A DNA stretch of 64,000 bases, taken from positions 607,662 to 671,661 of the forward strand of contig MTEI01000002.1 in assembly GCA_002083775.1 (NCBI GenBank). The letters are read 5' to 3'. Position 1 is the stretch's first letter; each line of letters starts with the position of its first letter. This document shows, in pieces, positions 48,421-58,470 of the stretch. Both the position numbers and the translations under genes were made by a program. Under the pieces are notes generated by a model that searched no databases, had not been told where the DNA came from, and saw nothing but the letters and a program-made list of their open reading frames with translations. Source of the DNA: Rhodoferax ferrireducens. GTDB lineage: Bacteria; Pseudomonadota; Gammaproteobacteria; Burkholderiales; Burkholderiaceae_C.

Positions 48421-50046
48421 TCAGATGTCCTCTGGCACCATTTTGATGGCACCGCAGGGGCATTCCGACACGCAGATACCGCAACCCTTGCAATAGTCGT
48501 AATTGAACTCAAACCCTTTACCCGGGCCGAGCTTGATGACTGCGTTGTCGGGACACACACCGTAGCAGTTGTCGCACTCAAAGCAGTTGCCGCATGACAG
48601 GCAACGCCGCGCTTCAAACAAGGCATTGCTCTCATCCAACCCGCCCTGCACTTCTTCAAAGGTGGATTGCCTGCGGATGATGTCAAGCATCGGGCGCACG
48701 GTTTTGGGGGCGTCGCTGTAGTACCAGGTGTTGAGCTTGTCGTAAGTCGCTACGCTGTGTTTGGGCGCGGGCACGTAGGCCTGGCCATTGAGCCAGGCGT
48801 CGATGTTGCGGGCCGCTTTCTTGCCGTGACCAATAGCCACGGTGACATTGCGGTCGGCCGGCACCATGTCACCACCGGCAAAAATGCCGGCGTGTCCGGT
48901 CATCATCTGCGCGTTGACCTGCACCACACCGTCTTGCACCACCAGGTCCGGCACGTTGTCGATCAGCGACAAATCCACGTCCTGGCCCAGCGCCAGCACC
49001 ACCGAATCGGCTTCCAGGGTTTCAAATTCGCCAGTGGGCTGAGGGAACCCCTTGTCATCCAGCGCCATTTTTTCCACGGTGATGGACGACTCGCCCGCCT
49101 GCTTGATGGTGGACAGCCATTTGATCAGCACACCCTCCTGCAGCGCTTCTTCCACCTCAAAGTCGTGCGCCGGCATTTTTTCGCGGTTGCGCCGGTAGAC
49201 GATGATGGATTCGGTGGCGCCCAGGCGCTTGGCCGTGCGGGCCACGTCAATGGCGGTGTTGCCACCGCCGTAAATCACCACCTTGCGCCCCAGCAGGGGT
49301 TTGTCTTCACCCTCCATGGAACGCAGCACCGACACCGCGTCCAGCACATGTGCCGAATCGCCCGCCGGAATGTAGGCGCGCTTGGCAATGTGGGCTCCCA
49401 CCGCCAGAAACACCGCGTCAAAGCCATAGTCCTGCTTGACCTGCAACACGTCGGTGACCTTGGTGTTGTATTGAATGTCCACACCCATGTCCACAATGCG
49501 CTGAACCTCATCGTCGAGCACCTGGCGCGGCAGGCGGTATTGCGGAATGCCAAAGCGCATCATGCCGCCGGGCAGCGGGCCCGCTTCAAACACCGTCACC
49601 GCATGGCCCATGCGGGCCAACTGGTACGCGGCCGACAAGCCCGAAGGCCCAGCGCCCACCACCAGCACTTTTTTGCCCGTGGCTGCTGCGGGCGGCGCAA
49701 ACTTCCAGCCTTGCGCAATGGCCTGGTCACCCAGAAAATGCTCGACCGAATTGATGCCCACGGCAGCGTCCAACTGGCCGCGGTTGCAGGCACCTTCGCA
49801 GGTGTGGTAACACACCCGGCCCATGATCGCTGGAAACGGGTTGTCTTCCACCAGGGTGCGCCAAGCGGCTTCGTAGTTGCCAGACTCGGCGTGGAACAGC
49901 CAGGCCTGGATGTTCTCGCCAGCAGGGCACTGGTGATTGCAGGGCGGAATACGGCTCAGGTAGACCGGGCGCGAGGTGCGCCAGGAACCGGTGTGATTGG
50001 CCAGCGAACTGCCGACATCAAGCGTGATGGCAAAAGGTTTTTGCAT
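48421..50046 (-). CDS. GltD-like FAD/NAD(P) oxidoreductase with C-terminal ferredoxin domain, POR cluster
   Basis: CNHQCPAGENIQAWL; VVGAGPSGLSAAYQLARMGHAVTVFEA; CKGCGICVSECPCGAIKM. Confidence 0.88.
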   Translation of the reverse strand: MQKPFAITLDVGSSLANHTGSWRTSRPVYLSRIPPCNHQCPAGENIQAWLFHAESGNYEAAWRTLVEDNPFPAIMGRVCYHTCEGACNRGQLDAAVGINSVEHFLGDQAIAQGWKFAPPAAATGKKVLVVGAGPSGLSAAYQLARMGHAVTVFEAGPLPGGMMRFGIPQYRLPRQVLDDEVQRIVDMGVDIQYNTKVTDVLQVKQDYGFDAVFLAVGAHIAKRAYIPAGDSAHVLDAVSVLRSMEGEDKPLLGRKVVIYGGGNTAIDVARTAKRLGATESIIVYRRNREKMPAHDFEVEEALQEGVLIKWLSTIKQAGESSITVEKMALDDKGFPQPTGEFETLEADSVVLALGQDVDLSLIDNVPDLVVQDGVVQVNAQMMTGHAGIFAGGDMVPADRNVTVAIGHGKKAARNIDAWLNGQAYVPAPKHSVATYDKLNTWYYSDAPKTVRPMLDIIRRQSTFEEVQGGLDESNALFEARRCLSCGNCFECDNCYGVCPDNAVIKLGPGKGFEFNYDYCKGCGICVSECPCGAIKMVPEDI

Positions 50047-50060
50047 GGTCTTTTCCCTAA

Positions 50061-51056
50061 CTAATTTGTTTCCAGCAGGCCAAAACGGCGGATGTTGCGG
50101 TCAGCCCGCGCCTGTAGCCGGGTCAATGTGGCCACATCGGGGTGTTTGCCAAACAAGTGGGCAAAACGCTTTTGCGGCCGCAAATAATCTTCCACCGGTA
50201 CTTGGCGGCGGATTTTCAGCACCCCGGTGACTTCGCCACGCTCGGCCTCAAACACCGGGAATACACCACTTTCAACGGCCAGACGCGACAGCTTGATGGT
50301 GTCGTGCGAGGCCGCGCCCCAGCCCAGTGGGCACGGCACAAAAATGTGGATGTAGCGCGCCCCACGCATCGTCATGGCTTTGGTCACCTTGTATTCCAGG
50401 TCACGCAAATCCGCCACGGTGGCAGTGGCCACGTAGGGAATTTCATGCGCCATGGCGATCTGCGGCACATTTTTGCCCTGGCCAAACTCGTTGCCCGGGT
50501 GCGGGCCGACCGTCATGGTGGTGGCGGTGCGCGCGGCTGGCGGCGTGGCGCTGGAGCGCTGCACGCCAGTGTTCATGTAGGCCTCGTTGTCATAGCAGAT
50601 GTACAGCACATCGTCATTGCGCTCAAACATGCCCGAGAGGCAGCCAAAACCGATGTCGGTGGTACCACCGTCACCACCCTGCGCTACCACCCGCACATCG
50701 CTGCGGCCCTTGGCTTTCATGGCGGCCGCGATGCCTGTGGCCACGGCAGCGGCATTGCCAAACAGCGAGTGGATCCAGGGCATTTGCCACGAGGTTTCGG
50801 GGTAAGGGGTAGAAAACACCTCCAGGCAACCGGTGGCATTCGCCGCAATCAGCTGGCCCTTGGTGGCAGCCATGGCGGCGTCAATGGCGTAGCGTGCGCC
50901 CAGCGCCTCGCCGCAGCCCTGACAGGCACGGTGGCCGGAGTTGAGCGAGTTGTAACGCTGGGCACCGGCTTGCACACTGCGCTGCTCGGGTGCCAGCAGG
51001 CGATTGCCTACGGTGAAAGTGCCGGTCTGATAAAACTTGACTGTTGACTGTTCCAT
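50061..51056 (-). CDS. porB: 2-oxoacid (pyruvate):ferredoxin oxidoreductase beta subunit
   Basis: ACQGCGEALGARYAIDAAMAA; GGDGGTTDIGFGCLSGMFERNDDVLYICYDNEAYMNTG. Confidence 0.9.
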   Translation of the reverse strand: MEQSTVKFYQTGTFTVGNRLLAPEQRSVQAGAQRYNSLNSGHRACQGCGEALGARYAIDAAMAATKGQLIAANATGCLEVFSTPYPETSWQMPWIHSLFGNAAAVATGIAAAMKAKGRSDVRVVAQGGDGGTTDIGFGCLSGMFERNDDVLYICYDNEAYMNTGVQRSSATPPAARTATTMTVGPHPGNEFGQGKNVPQIAMAHEIPYVATATVADLRDLEYKVTKAMTMRGARYIHIFVPCPLGWGAASHDTIKLSRLAVESGVFPVFEAERGEVTGVLKIRRQVPVEDYLRPQKRFAHLFGKHPDVATLTRLQARADRNIRRFGLLETN

Positions 51057-51071
51057 CTTGTCTCCTAATCA

Positions 51072-51181
51072 GTTGAGGACAGAGCAAGCTCACTGCGTGT
51101 AGCCTTGGTCTGTCCCGCAAGCTTCTAATATGTTGAGGACAGAGCAAGCTCACTGCGTGTAGCCTTGGTCTGTCCCGCAAG
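51072..51181. repeat. Two ~50-bp identical direct repeats, 60-bp period, between porA and porB
   Basis: GTTGAGGACAGAGCAAGCTCACTGCGTGTAGCCTTGGTCTGTCCCGCAAG at 51072 and 51132. Confidence 0.95.
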
Positions 51182-51184
51182 GCC

Positions 51185-52438
51185 TCAGACTGCGCCTGAG
51201 GCGACGGTGCCCAGGTCGCGCAGCACACCTTCGGCCACCGGGCCAGAGCGACGACTGGCTTTTTCACGCTCCAGCACGCGGTTGACCACTGCCCAGTCCA
51301 GGTCTAAAAAAGTGAGCAGCTCAAGCTTGTCTGCCATGGCCTGGACCAGCAATTTATTCACAGAATCCTTGGTGATCGGGCGACCGCCCAAACCGGCCAC
51401 CACGGTGTACACCGGCTGCGGGCGGTTGCGCACGGCACTGCGCACATCGCGCGAGACAATGCCACCAATGCCAACGGCGAAACATTTTTCAATGACCACA
51501 ATGCGCTCGGCGCGCACCGTGGCGTCGCGAATGGCAGAAATGGGGAATGGTCGGTACGAGGTGATGCCCAGCACACCCACCTTGTGGCCCTGGGCGCGCA
51601 AGTCGTCCACCGTGTCCTTGATGGTGCCCAGCACCGAACCCAGGGCGATGACGATGGTGTCAGCGTCTTCGGTCTGGTAGGTTTTGATCAGCCCACCCGA
51701 ATCACGGCCAAAAATGGCTTTGAATTCTGTAGCAACCTGCGGAATCAGATCCAGGGCCTGCATCTGTTTAGCGTGGGCCAAATAACGCACCTCGGTAAAG
51801 GCTTCGGGGCCGACCATGGCGCCAATCGTCACCGGATCGTTCGGGTCCAGCACTTGGCGCGGCTCATAGGGGGGCAGGAATTGGTCCACCTGCGCCTGGT
51901 CAGGCATGTCAACCCGCTCATAGGCGTGCGTCAAAATAAACCCGTCCATACACACCATCACCGGCAGCGACAACTCTTCGGCAATGCGAAACGCCTGGAT
52001 GTGCAGGTCCAGCGCCTCCTGGTTGGTCTCGGCAAACAGTTGCAGCCAACCCGCATCGCGCATGCTCATGCTGTCGGTGTGGTCGTTCCAGATGTTGATG
52101 GGGGCGCCAATGGCCCGGTTAGCCACCGTCATCACAATCGGCAGGCCCAGGCCCGAGGCGTTGTAAACCGCCTCCGCCATGTACAGCAGCCCCTGGCTCG
52201 CGGTGGCGGTGTAGGAGCGCGCCCCGGCAGCCGATGACCCGATGGCCACGCTCAAGGCAGCAAACTCGGACTCGACGTTGATGAACTCGCAGGGTGTGAG
52301 TGCGCCGGATTTGACCAGCTCACCCAGGCCTTCGACGATGTGCGTCTGCGGCGAAATCGGGTAGGCGCAAATCACTTCAGGACGGCTGAGTGCCACCGCC
52401 TGCGCTACGGCATGCGAGCCTTCGCATTGTTCAAGCAT
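51185..52438 (-). CDS. porA: 2-oxoacid (pyruvate):ferredoxin oxidoreductase alpha subunit
   Basis: CAYPISPQTHIVEGLGELVKSG; TATASQGLLYMAEAVYNASGLGLPIVM. Confidence 0.9.
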   Translation of the reverse strand: MLEQCEGSHAVAQAVALSRPEVICAYPISPQTHIVEGLGELVKSGALTPCEFINVESEFAALSVAIGSSAAGARSYTATASQGLLYMAEAVYNASGLGLPIVMTVANRAIGAPINIWNDHTDSMSMRDAGWLQLFAETNQEALDLHIQAFRIAEELSLPVMVCMDGFILTHAYERVDMPDQAQVDQFLPPYEPRQVLDPNDPVTIGAMVGPEAFTEVRYLAHAKQMQALDLIPQVATEFKAIFGRDSGGLIKTYQTEDADTIVIALGSVLGTIKDTVDDLRAQGHKVGVLGITSYRPFPISAIRDATVRAERIVVIEKCFAVGIGGIVSRDVRSAVRNRPQPVYTVVAGLGGRPITKDSVNKLLVQAMADKLELLTFLDLDWAVVNRVLEREKASRRSGPVAEGVLRDLGTVASGAV

Positions 52439-53021
52439 GGTTGGTCTCCTTGGCTTTTTCTTCCTGCGCCATCACGATATCAAATGCCTCTTTGGCAGCA
52501 GCCTGGTTGCCCTTGGCCACCATACCAGAGAACTTCTGGTCAATCGCCTTCAGCACCGCATCGAGCGAAATCAGCCCGCCCAAAGCGGCAAACGCGCCAA
52601 GCAGGGGCACGTTGGGCACGGGTCGGCCCACGTGTTTCATCGCCAGTTCACTGGCCGGCACGATCAGCAGACGCTCAGGCCTGAATCCCTTGACAAATTC
52701 CTCAAGCCCCATCTCGCTGAAACTGCGGGTGGTGTTGATCAGGATGTAGCCGTCTTTTTTGAGGCCGCTGAACACATCCACCTGGTGTAACAGCGTAGGG
52801 TCCTGAATGATGATGGCGTCGGGTTGCATGATGGGCTCACGCAGGCGGATCTCTTTGTCGTCCATACGGCAGAACGCCACCACGGGTGCGCCGGTGCGCT
52901 CAGAGCCAAAACTGGGAAAGGCCTGCGCGTGCTTGCCACCCAAAAAAGCCGCGATGGACAACATCTCGGCGCCTGTAACCACGCCTTGACCGCCACGGCC
53001 ATGGATTCGTACCTGAAACAT
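52431..53021 (-). CDS. porG: 2-oxoacid (pyruvate):ferredoxin oxidoreductase gamma subunit
   Basis: MFQVRIHGRGGQGVVTGAEMLSIAAF; overlaps porA start. Confidence 0.9.
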   Translation of the reverse strand: MFQVRIHGRGGQGVVTGAEMLSIAAFLGGKHAQAFPSFGSERTGAPVVAFCRMDDKEIRLREPIMQPDAIIIQDPTLLHQVDVFSGLKKDGYILINTTRSFSEMGLEEFVKGFRPERLLIVPASELAMKHVGRPVPNVPLLGAFAALGGLISLDAVLKAIDQKFSGMVAKGNQAAAKEAFDIVMAQEEKAKETNHA

Positions 53022-53113
53022 GAGTTGCTCCTCAATATGCATGTGACCCAGCCCAAAACTGGTTGGATCTTTTTTTGCAAACCGCAATGTAAATTCACAG
53101 GGCAAAAAGAGTG

Positions 53114-53184
53114 TTGATGCAGGTCAATAATAACTGACGGTCGACTGACACAAGCTTGGCTTCGCTCTTTGTGACATGCATCAA
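53114..53184. promoter_or_regulatory. Candidate FNR/ANR-type boxes between porG and hemerythrin gene
   Basis: TTGATGCAGGTCAA (53114-53127) and weaker GTGACATGCATCAA (53171-53184) versus TTGATNNNNATCAA. Confidence 0.6.
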
Positions 53185-53242
53185 AGCACTTGGCCCAAAC
53201 TTGCCTATGCTCGCGGCTTTGCTATTTTTGAAAGGATGTGTC

Positions 53243-53749
53243 ATGGCCGTGTTGCAATGGTCCGAAACCTTCGCGCTGGGAATGCAGGTCATGGATGAGA
53301 CTCACCTCGAATTTGTCAACATTCTGGCCGAAGTGGTCAACGCCCCCGATACTGACCTGATGCCGCTGTGGCAGACGATGGTAGACCATACGGATGCGCA
53401 CTTCGCCCGTGAAGACCGCTGGATGCTAGACACCGGCTTTGCTGCCAACAACTGCCACACCACCCAGCATCAGATTGTGCTGAAGGTCATGCGCGAAGGC
53501 CTGAAGCGTGGCAACGCGGGGCATCTGGCCGTGGTACGGCAGATGGCCGATGAGCTGGGCGTGTGGTTTGCACAGCATGCCAACGCCATGGATGCCGCGC
53601 TAGCCCTGCATTTGCGCAATGTGGGCTACAACGACCAAACCGGTGAGATTCTGCTGCCGCAGCTGCTTCCCACCGAAGACATTGAAGGCTGCCACGGCAC
53701 CAGTTGCACGCCGCAAGACACACCCGACGCTAAACTGCACAGCTTTTGA
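53243..53749 (+). CDS. Bacteriohemerythrin
   Basis: MDETHLEFVNIL; HTDAHFAREDRWM; hemerythrin His/Glu pattern. Confidence 0.9.
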   Translation: MAVLQWSETFALGMQVMDETHLEFVNILAEVVNAPDTDLMPLWQTMVDHTDAHFAREDRWMLDTGFAANNCHTTQHQIVLKVMREGLKRGNAGHLAVVRQMADELGVWFAQHANAMDAALALHLRNVGYNDQTGEILLPQLLPTEDIEGCHGTSCTPQDTPDAKLHSF

Positions 53750-53792
53750 GCTGCACGACTGGGGTTGTTGCCAGCTTGATTTTTAACTTTTT

Positions 53793-53845
53793 TCATAGCT
53801 ATCAGCCCTTATATCTAAAGGGCTAGAGGCCAATTTTTTATATAA
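53793..53845 (+). repeat. Dispersed palindromic repeat family A
   Basis: TCATAGCTATCAGCCCTTATATCTAAAGGGCTAGAGGCCAATTTTTTATATAAA. Confidence 0.92.
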
Positions 53846-53854
53846 AGGACCACC

Positions 53855-54313
53855 ATGAGCATTTACGCCAAACTCACCGAACTGGCCATCACCCTGCCTC
53901 CCATCGCCATTCCGGCAGCGGCTTATGTGCCGTTTGTGCAAACGGGCAACCTGGTGTTTCTGAGCGGCCACATTGCCAAGAAAGACGGCAAGGCCTGGGT
54001 CGGCCAGCTGGGCAACAACATGGCCACCGATGAAGGCAAGCTGGCCGCACGCAGCATCGCCATTGAGTTGCTGGGCACGTTGCATGCCGCTGTAGGCGAC
54101 CTCAACCGCGTGACGCGCATTGTCAAAGTGATGTCGCTGGTCAACAGCACCGGGGATTACACCGAGCAACATCTGGTGACCAACGGTGCCAGCGAACTGA
54201 TTGGCCAAGTGTTTGGCGCCGAGAAAGGCGCGCATGCCCGCAGCGCCTTTGGCGTGGCGCAACTCCCGATGGGGGCTTGCGTCGAGATCGAGATGATTGC
54301 CGAAGTCGCCTGA
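53855..54313 (+). CDS. RidA/YjgF-family protein
   Basis: YVPFVQTGNLVFLSGHIAKKDGK; VMSLVNSTGDYTEQHLVTNGASELIGQVFG. Confidence 0.93.
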   Translation: MSIYAKLTELAITLPPIAIPAAAYVPFVQTGNLVFLSGHIAKKDGKAWVGQLGNNMATDEGKLAARSIAIELLGTLHAAVGDLNRVTRIVKVMSLVNSTGDYTEQHLVTNGASELIGQVFGAEKGAHARSAFGVAQLPMGACVEIEMIAEVA

Positions 54314-54316
54314 GCG

Positions 54317-56143
54317 TTAAAAGGTTTCCCAGTCTGACTCTGCCGCTGCTTTGGCGGGCGCGGGTTTCAGAGCCACACCGGGCTTGACCGACACCGGCTT
54401 GGTCAAAGTGGGTGGGTTGGCCATGGGCCTGCCGCCTGCTGCCTTGATTGGGGCAGCCAACTTCTTCGCAGCCGGTGCACTTGGCAAAGCTGCCTTGGCC
54501 TGCGGCCTGGCCAAAGCCGTGGGGCGCTTGTAAGCCAGAGCTTGCGGGCGCGGTGTGATGTCCCGCGTGGGCCGTTGCGGCATCGTCGCCAAGGCCCGGC
54601 CATCGGTCTTGAACACCGCCACGGCGCGCGCCAGTTGGTCGGCCTGGTCGCGCAGGCTCTCGGCGGCAGCGGCGCTTTGTTCCACCAGCGCCGCGTTTTG
54701 CTGGGTCATCTGATCCAGGCCACCAATGGCCTGGTTGATGCCCGAAATTTCGGCGCTTTGCAGGCCCGAGGCGGAAGTGATCTCGCCAATCACATCAGCC
54801 ACTTTGCGCACCGACGACACGATATCGTTCATGGTGGCACCGGCGTCCGACACCAGTTGCGTGCCTGAGGCCACCTTGTCCACCGAGGTATTGATCAGCA
54901 TCTTGATCTCTTTGGCCGCCTCGGCGCTGCGCTGCGCCAGGCTGCGCACCTCAGACGCCACCACGGCAAAACCGCGGCCCTGCTCACCGGCACGCGCTGC
55001 TTCCACGGCGGCATTGAGCGCCAGAATATTAGTCTGGAAGGCAATGCCATCAATCACACCAATGATGTCGGCAATCTTGCGGCTGCTGGTATTGATGTCT
55101 TCCATGGTGGTCACCACCTGCTGCACCACCTGGCCGCCACGTTGCGCCACATTGGAGGCATTGGCAGCCAAGGTGCTGGCCTGGCGGGCGTTGTCGGCAC
55201 TGATCTGCACGGTTTGCGTCAGGTGGTCCATGCTGGAAGCGGTGGACTGCAGGTTGCCAGAGGTCTGCTCGGTGCGGTGGGCCAGGTCGTTGTTGCCCTG
55301 GGCGATCTCAGCGCTGGCAGTGGCGATGCTATCGGTGCTCTGGCGAACCTGGTTGACCATGGCGCCCAGCGAGGCACTCATGCGGGCCAGCGACTTCATC
55401 AGGTCACCAAACTCGTCGCCGCGGGTGGTGTCGATGGTCATGCTCAGGTCACCCTGGGCGATTTTGGCGGCCAGTTCATTGGCTACCGTCAAAGGATGAC
55501 GGATCGACCGGATCAGCCAGGCCGCACCGGCCACGATCAACAGCAACAGCAGCAGCATCAGGCCGCTGGCCATCAAAATCAGATTCTTGGCGCGTTCGGC
55601 ATAACGCGCACGGGTGCTTTCGAAACTCTGCTCCTGCATAGCCACAAAATCCCGCTGCGACTTCTGATACGCGTCCATGGCAGGCTGAAACACCGTGCCA
55701 ATGGTGGCCACCGACTCCTCTTGCAGCCCCTCGGCACGCTGCTTCATGGCAATGGCACGTGCATCCAGCACAGCCTTGCGGTTGGTGGCAATGGCTTTGA
55801 GCTGGTTGCGGTCTTGCGCTGTCAGGTCTTCGGCCTCAATGGCTTTCTGGATTTTGCTGATTTGCGCCGAGGTCTCGGCAATGACATCTTTCAGTCCCGC
55901 TTCCAGCGCCGGATCAGCGCTCAGCATCAAGGCCTGGGTGCGGGCGGAATTACTTTGTGACAAGGCGGCCCAGCGCATTGCTTCTTTCACGCGGACGTTC
56001 AGCTTGTCCAGTTCGACGGCACTCTGGGCGCGGTCGCTGACCGATTGCAGCGCGGTGTAGCCCACCACCAGGGCAATACCCAGCACTATCAACCCGGTAG
56101 ACAGCCACAGCTTGGACGCCAGGCGAAGGTTTTGTAGATTCAT
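54317..56143 (-). CDS. Methyl-accepting chemotaxis protein with C-terminal DWETF
   Basis: MCP signalling hairpin [54 protein letters not shown] segments. Confidence 0.96.
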   Translation of the reverse strand: MNLQNLRLASKLWLSTGLIVLGIALVVGYTALQSVSDRAQSAVELDKLNVRVKEAMRWAALSQSNSARTQALMLSADPALEAGLKDVIAETSAQISKIQKAIEAEDLTAQDRNQLKAIATNRKAVLDARAIAMKQRAEGLQEESVATIGTVFQPAMDAYQKSQRDFVAMQEQSFESTRARYAERAKNLILMASGLMLLLLLLIVAGAAWLIRSIRHPLTVANELAAKIAQGDLSMTIDTTRGDEFGDLMKSLARMSASLGAMVNQVRQSTDSIATASAEIAQGNNDLAHRTEQTSGNLQSTASSMDHLTQTVQISADNARQASTLAANASNVAQRGGQVVQQVVTTMEDINTSSRKIADIIGVIDGIAFQTNILALNAAVEAARAGEQGRGFAVVASEVRSLAQRSAEAAKEIKMLINTSVDKVASGTQLVSDAGATMNDIVSSVRKVADVIGEITSASGLQSAEISGINQAIGGLDQMTQQNAALVEQSAAAAESLRDQADQLARAVAVFKTDGRALATMPQRPTRDITPRPQALAYKRPTALARPQAKAALPSAPAAKKLAAPIKAAGGRPMANPPTLTKPVSVKPGVALKPAPAKAAAESDWETF

Positions 56144-56239
56144 GAATATCTCCAAACGACGGGGCGACGCACCCAAATTTTTGACATCTGACAATGGTAA
56201 CGCGCGCTCAGCCCGCCTCTGATCGGGCAAACGACGAAT

Positions 56240-56716
56240 TTACAGCCGATGCATGCGCTGTGAAGCCACATCCGCCAGCTGCGCGGCACTCACCTGCCCC
56301 GGGGCAATCTCGGCCAGCGGCACCAGTACAAAAGCGCGCTGCAACATGCGCGGGTGCGGCACCTGCAAAACAGGGCTGTTGATCACTGCATCCCCGTACA
56401 GCAAAATATCCAGATCCAGCGTGCGCGGCGCGTTGACGTAGGGCCGCTGGCGACCCTGGGCATTTTCCAGTTGCTGCAGTTGCGTCAGCAGTTCAGGTGC
56501 GCTTAAAGTGGTTTGCAGCGCTACCACGGCATTGATGAAGTCCGGGCCACTGGCTTCCAGCGGCGCCGTGCGGTACAGACTGGAGGCGCGTACCAGGCGC
56601 GTACCAGGCAGCTTACCCAGCGCGTCGACAGCGGCTAAAACGCTGGCACGTGCATCACCCAGATTGGCGCCCAGCGCCACATAAGCCAGCACCTCGGGGC
56701 TGCCAGCCTCGCTCAT
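56240..56716 (-). CDS. folK: HPPK, folate biosynthesis
   Basis: AYVALGANLGD; RTLDLDILLYGD; VPHPRMLQRAFVL. Confidence 0.96.
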   Translation of the reverse strand: MSEAGSPEVLAYVALGANLGDARASVLAAVDALGKLPGTRLVRASSLYRTAPLEASGPDFINAVVALQTTLSAPELLTQLQQLENAQGRQRPYVNAPRTLDLDILLYGDAVINSPVLQVPHPRMLQRAFVLVPLAEIAPGQVSAAQLADVASQRMHRL

Positions 56717-56734
56717 CTGGTCAAGCCAGACAAC

Positions 56735-58357
56735 TCAGGATGTCGCATCAGGCTTGGGAACTGCAGGCTCGCCACCATCTGCCCCCCCTGGCGCATTCTC
56801 GCCCGCACCGCGGCTGGGGCTGCGGCGCCTGCGGCGGCGTTTTTTAGGCGCATCCATGGCGTCGGTGGCAGGGTGCGCAGCGTCGCTGCCAGCAGGGTCT
56901 TGGGCCGAAGCGGCAGCATCAGCCTGTTCTTCAGCACCACGCGCTGGCACTTTGTGCACGCGCGGCACGCGGGCGGGTTTGGGCCGCTGTTGTTGCTCCA
57001 GCTTGACCTCGTCCACCATGTCCTGGCGCAGGTTGTCGTCGGCCAGGCTGAATTCTTCCCACCAGTCAGACAGCACTTCGTCCAGTTCGCCGTTTTCGGC
57101 ACGCAGGCGCATGAAGTCAAACGCCGCCCTGAAGCGCGGTTGTTCCACCAGGCCAAAAGGGGCGCTGCCAACCCGCTTCTCAAAGCGCGGCTGCATGGTC
57201 CAGATGTCGCGCATGTCACCACCGAGCTTGCCACGCCCGGACACATCGCCAATACGCGCGTTGAAGGCGTCGTCAATCGCGTCCATCAGCGCCGGGTGCG
57301 AGTGCTGGCGCGCCGCCAGACGCTTGGCCCAGCCGTCGCGTACATCGGCCCACAACACGCAGGCCAGCAAAAAGCTCGGCGCCACCGGCTTGCCCTCGCC
57401 CACGCGGCGGTCAGTATCCATAAGCGCCGCCTTGACAAACGGCTGCTCGGCACGCTCCACCACCACATCAAGCAGCGGGTAAATGCCGCGCGCCATGCCC
57501 AACTCCTTGAGCTTGTCGATGGACGCCAGGGCGTGGCCGGTTTGCAGCAACTTGAGCATTTCGTCAAACATGCGGCTTTGCGGTACCTCCAGCAACAGCT
57601 TCTGGCTGTTGACCAGCGGTGCGGCGGTTTTGGCGTCAAGTTTGAAGCCCAGGCCATGCAATTTGGCACCAAAACGCACCGCGCGGATGATGCGCACCGG
57701 GTCTTCGCGGTAACGCGTGGCGGCGTCACCAATCATGCGGATCACGCGCGCCTTGGCGTCTTTCATGCCGTGGTGGTAGTCGACCACGATCTGCGTCTCG
57801 GGGTCGTAATACATGGCGTTGATGGTGAAGTCGCGCCGCGCCGCGTCCTCGTCCTGCGGGCCCCAGACGTTGTCGCGCAGCACCCGCCCGGTGCTGTCCA
57901 CGGCGTGTTTCATGCCGGCCAGGTCACTCTTGCTGGTTTTTTCATTGCCGGCCACCTGCTCAGCGGCCGCATTGTCGAGATAGGCACGGAAGGTGGAGAC
58001 CTCAATCACCTCATGCTCACGCCCGCGCCCGTACACCACGTGCACGATGCGAAAGCGCCGCCCGATGATGAAGGCGCGGCGGAACAGGTTTTTCACCTGC
58101 TCGGGCGTGGCGTTGGTGGCCACGTCAAAGTCTTTGGGGGCCAGGCCGAGCATCAGGTCGCGCACCGCGCCGCCCACGATGTAGGCCTCAAAACCGGCCG
58201 CCTTCAGGGTACGCACCACGTTGTTGGCGCGTTCGTCCACCAAAGCCGGGTTGATGCCGTGGACTTCAGGGCCAATTTCGGCACGTTTACCAAATGGGTT
58301 GTGGGCTGCGACAGGGGCAGATTTGCCCAGAAGTTTGTCGATGAATCTTTTGATCAT
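56735..58357 (-). CDS. pcnB: Poly(A) polymerase I
   Basis: AYIVGGAVRDLMLGLAPKDFDVATNATPEQV; basic C-terminal tail. Confidence 0.95.
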   Translation of the reverse strand: MIKRFIDKLLGKSAPVAAHNPFGKRAEIGPEVHGINPALVDERANNVVRTLKAAGFEAYIVGGAVRDLMLGLAPKDFDVATNATPEQVKNLFRRAFIIGRRFRIVHVVYGRGREHEVIEVSTFRAYLDNAAAEQVAGNEKTSKSDLAGMKHAVDSTGRVLRDNVWGPQDEDAARRDFTINAMYYDPETQIVVDYHHGMKDAKARVIRMIGDAATRYREDPVRIIRAVRFGAKLHGLGFKLDAKTAAPLVNSQKLLLEVPQSRMFDEMLKLLQTGHALASIDKLKELGMARGIYPLLDVVVERAEQPFVKAALMDTDRRVGEGKPVAPSFLLACVLWADVRDGWAKRLAARQHSHPALMDAIDDAFNARIGDVSGRGKLGGDMRDIWTMQPRFEKRVGSAPFGLVEQPRFRAAFDFMRLRAENGELDEVLSDWWEEFSLADDNLRQDMVDEVKLEQQQRPKPARVPRVHKVPARGAEEQADAAASAQDPAGSDAAHPATDAMDAPKKRRRRRRSPSRGAGENAPGGADGGEPAVPKPDATS

Positions 58358-58383
58358 TGTTGTTGGTGGTTTGTCAATTTCTG

Positions 58384-58455
58384 GCTGTCATCCCGGACGT
58401 GATCCAGGATCCACGGTTGCCATTGCATGGATGGCGGATCAAGTCCGCCATGACA
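58384..58455. repeat. Palindromic intergenic repeat (GTCATCCCGGACGTGATCCAGGATCC...GGCGGATCAAGTCCGCCATGACA)
   Basis: Related to copies at 1425 and 11607. Confidence 0.8.
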
Positions 58456-58470
58456 CCTTTTGTATACAGG

